A program made the translations under genes and the position numbers. From Bacillus horti (lineage in GTDB: Bacteria > Bacillota > Bacilli > Caldalkalibacillales > JCM-10596), in NCBI RefSeq assembly GCF_030813115.1, contig NZ_JAUSTY010000027.1, positions 1 to 45,535 on the forward strand: a stretch of 45,535 bases of DNA, read 5' to 3'. The notes beneath the pieces were generated by a model, which ran no database searches, was not told the origin of the DNA, and saw only the letters and a list, made by a program, of their open reading frames with translations. This document shows, in pieces, positions 43,825 to 45,535 of the stretch (its first letter is position 1; each line of letters begins with the position of its first letter).

Positions 43825-45126
43825 ATGGATCGGTTCTTTGGTTTAAAAGAACAAGGTACAACTGTAAGAAAAGAATTCGTAGCGGGTTTAACTACATTCT
43901 TAGCAATGGCCTATATTTTGTTTGTGAATACAGATATGTTAAGTGCAACAGGCATGGATCCTGGTGCTGTATTTGTGGCAACAGCATTAGCGGCGGCTTT
44001 GGGTAGCTTGATCATGGGTCTTTTAGCTAACTATCCTGTAGCTTTAGCGCCTGGGATGGGTATTAACGCATTTTTTGCTTTTACTGTTGTTCTCGGGATG
44101 GGGATTCCTTGGCAAACAGCATTAGCAGGAACATTCGTTTCAGGAGTTATTTTCTTTATCTTAACTTTGTTTAAAATCCGCGAAACAATCATCAATGGAA
44201 TTCCAGAGCAAATGAAGCTAGCCGTAGGAGCAGGTATTGGTTTGTTTATCGCTTTTATTGGCTTTCAAAATGCGGGGATCGTGGTGGCAGAAGAAGCAAC
44301 TATTGTTGGTTTAGGAGATATCCTATCGCCTCCAGTATTGTTGACGGTTTTTGGACTAGTTGTCAGTGCAATACTTATGATTAGAGGAATTAAAGGTGGA
44401 ATTTTCTTCGGAATGATTCTAACCTCTATTGCAGGTATTATATTTGGTCTTATCGATGCCCCATCTCAAATTGTTTCAAGTGTTCCCAGCTTAGAGCCTA
44501 CTTTCGGTGTTTTATTTAAGGATTTCTTTGAGCATGTGTTTAGAAAAGAGATGATTCTTGTTATTTTCACCATGCTATTTATTGACTTCTTTGATACCGC
44601 TGGAACGTTAGTAGCTGTAACAAGACAAGCGGGTCTAATGAAGGATGGTAAGCTACCAAGGGCTGGGCGTGCTCTTTCTGCAGATGCGGTAGCTACAATG
44701 GGAGGAGCAGTTTTAGGAACTTCAACAACAACTTCTTATATTGAATCCTCTGCTGGTGTTGCTGTTGGAGGAAGAACAGGATTAACTGCCGTTTTCACAG
44801 CGTTGTTCTTTATCGTAGCATTATTTTTCTCTCCATTATTAGGTGTGGTGACATCCAATGTAACTGCCCCGGCTTTAATTATTGTAGGAGTATTAATGGC
44901 CTCATCGTTAAAAGCCATTGAATGGGATAAATTAGAGTATGCTATTCCAGCCTTTCTTACGATTGTGATCATGCCTTTTGCATATAGTATTTCTACAGGG
45001 ATTGCAGCAGGCTTCTTATTATACCCAATCTTTATGATTTTTAAAGGAAGACATAAAGAGGTTCATCCAATAATGTATGTGTTATTCTTCGTTTTCGTGG
45101 CTTACTTCATTTGGTTAGTGGAGTAG
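43825..45126 (+). CDS. pbuG: Hypoxanthine/guanine permease (NCS2/AzgA type)
   Basis: A purine-proton symporter of 433 residues with about 12-14 membrane segments. Signatures: AGLTTFLAMAYILFVN, LAPGMGINAFFAF, IDFFDTAGTLV and LGTSTTTSYIESSAGVAVGGRTGL (quoted in part). I take ATG 43825 (MDRFFGLKEQG), 6 bases after GAGAGGG, rather than ATG 43819. Doubly regulated by PurR boxes and the guanine riboswitch, as pbuG is in B. subtilis. Confidence 0.94.
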   Translation: MDRFFGLKEQGTTVRKEFVAGLTTFLAMAYILFVNTDMLSATGMDPGAVFVATALAAALGSLIMGLLANYPVALAPGMGINAFFAFTVVLGMGIPWQTALAGTFVSGVIFFILTLFKIRETIINGIPEQMKLAVGAGIGLFIAFIGFQNAGIVVAEEATIVGLGDILSPPVLLTVFGLVVSAILMIRGIKGGIFFGMILTSIAGIIFGLIDAPSQIVSSVPSLEPTFGVLFKDFFEHVFRKEMILVIFTMLFIDFFDTAGTLVAVTRQAGLMKDGKLPRAGRALSADAVATMGGAVLGTSTTTSYIESSAGVAVGGRTGLTAVFTALFFIVALFFSPLLGVVTSNVTAPALIIVGVLMASSLKAIEWDKLEYAIPAFLTIVIMPFAYSISTGIAAGFLLYPIFMIFKGRHKEVHPIMYVLFFVFVAYFIWLVE

Positions 45127-45179
45127 AGAGTAGTAGTCGTATAGTTAGACTAGGATAAAACGGACAATATAAAAGTTTA

Positions 45180-45231
45180 AAATATAGGTTCAGCCATCAC
45201 TCTATCTGGTGCTGAACCTATATTTTCTTTT
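45180..45231 (+). terminator. pbuG terminator
   Basis: Perfect 15-bp stem AAATATAGGTTCAGC / GCTGAACCTATATTT with a 16-base loop, then TCTTTTTC. Confidence 0.9.
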
Positions 45232-45283
45232 TCTATTGATATAGCCTGAATTCTTTTTTTATTTTATTTCTCAAAAAAACTTA

Positions 45284-45312
45284 TTGCATATTAATTTTAG
45301 ATGTGTTAAATT
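45284..45312 (+). promoter_or_regulatory. rRNA operon promoter
   Basis: TTGCAT (45284-45289), 17 bases, TAAATT (45307-45312), preceded by an A/T-rich upstream tract of the kind seen at rrn promoters. Confidence 0.6.
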
Positions 45313-45318
45313 ATTATT

Positions 45319-45535
45319 TGTCGCCGCAAGACAGCGACGGAATATGATGAACTTGAAAATGACTTTCTTTCATTAATAAAGAATTTATCTGTTCATCTTA
45401 AACAGAACCTTGAAAACTGAACAAAGAATAGCCAAGCGTAAAAAAAATCTGTTGCTTGCCTTCCTTTCGAGGAAACAAGGAACGGGTCCAATTCTTTTGA
45501 ATGAACAACGTAATGAGAGCTTATTTCAAGCTATT
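45319..45535 (+). other. 16S rRNA leader (5' end of an rrn operon)
   Basis: Contains a GTCGC/GCGAC hairpin, CCTTGAAAACTGAACAAAG (boxA-like sequence typical of Bacillales rrn leaders and spacers) and a CTTGCCTTCCTTT / AGGAAACAAGG stem of the kind used to process pre-16S. Mature 16S is not reached; its start should lie within a few tens of bases past the window. Confidence 0.75.

Overview
The window is a low-GC Gram-positive chromosome segment from the order Bacillales. Evidence: strong AGGAGG ribosome binding sites, sigma-A type promoters, a CIRCE element, guanidine and purine riboswitches, S-layer (SLH) domains, and gene order matching the Bacillus subtilis thiL-tsaEB-rimI-tsaD / abcF / moaC-rex-tat / groES-groEL / moxR-DUF58-transglutaminase-guaA-pbuG block. 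I cannot name the genus; Brevibacillus or Paenibacillus relatives would fit. The window ends in the leader of an rRNA operon, just before 16S.

Layout. 1-400: a tandem array that duplicates a gene 3' end plus terminator, and a HesB-like gene. 938-4789: thiL and the t6A37 tRNA-modification genes with rimI, followed by a cluster of DnaA boxes. 5032-9601: a large phosphatase-like membrane protein and a convergent ABC-F ATPase. 9789-12573: molybdopterin genes, rex and tatAC behind a promoter that carries a Rex-type operator. 12715-14840: CIRCE-controlled groES-groEL. 14873-18086: the most unusual block, two tandem AimR-like peptide-receptor genes (one intact, one broken). Each has a small secreted-peptide gene that starts at TTG inside the receptor's 3' end, and a candidate structured RNA is transcribed divergently. 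18133-26660: an SGNH hydrolase, a giant pseudokinase/ATPase/GAF/LuxR regulator and a frameshifted NHL/X2/FN3/SLH surface protein. 26826-28951: small membrane proteins, a frameshifted DUF6440-like gene, and an XRE/DUF6442 pair with two operator repeats. 29103-35622: an acetamidase/formamidase, a two-component system with a CDP-alcohol phosphatidyltransferase, a hydrolase, a guanidine riboswitch with a paired SMR exporter, and a lipid kinase. 35726-45126: a 131-bp tandem duplication, the MoxR/DUF58/transglutaminase operon, guaA, an APH-fold kinase, and pbuG under PurR boxes plus a guanine riboswitch.

How they fit together. Most of the window is conserved housekeeping order. The novelty is in the insertions between groEL and moxR. 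The best candidate for an undescribed system is the duplicated arbitrium-like receptor/peptide locus at 14873-17690. It has no phage genes next to it, its second receptor is decayed, and the second peptide gene still looks translatable. Two genes (NHL/SLH and DUF6440) each seem to lack a single T in a short T run; these may be real lesions or sequencing errors.
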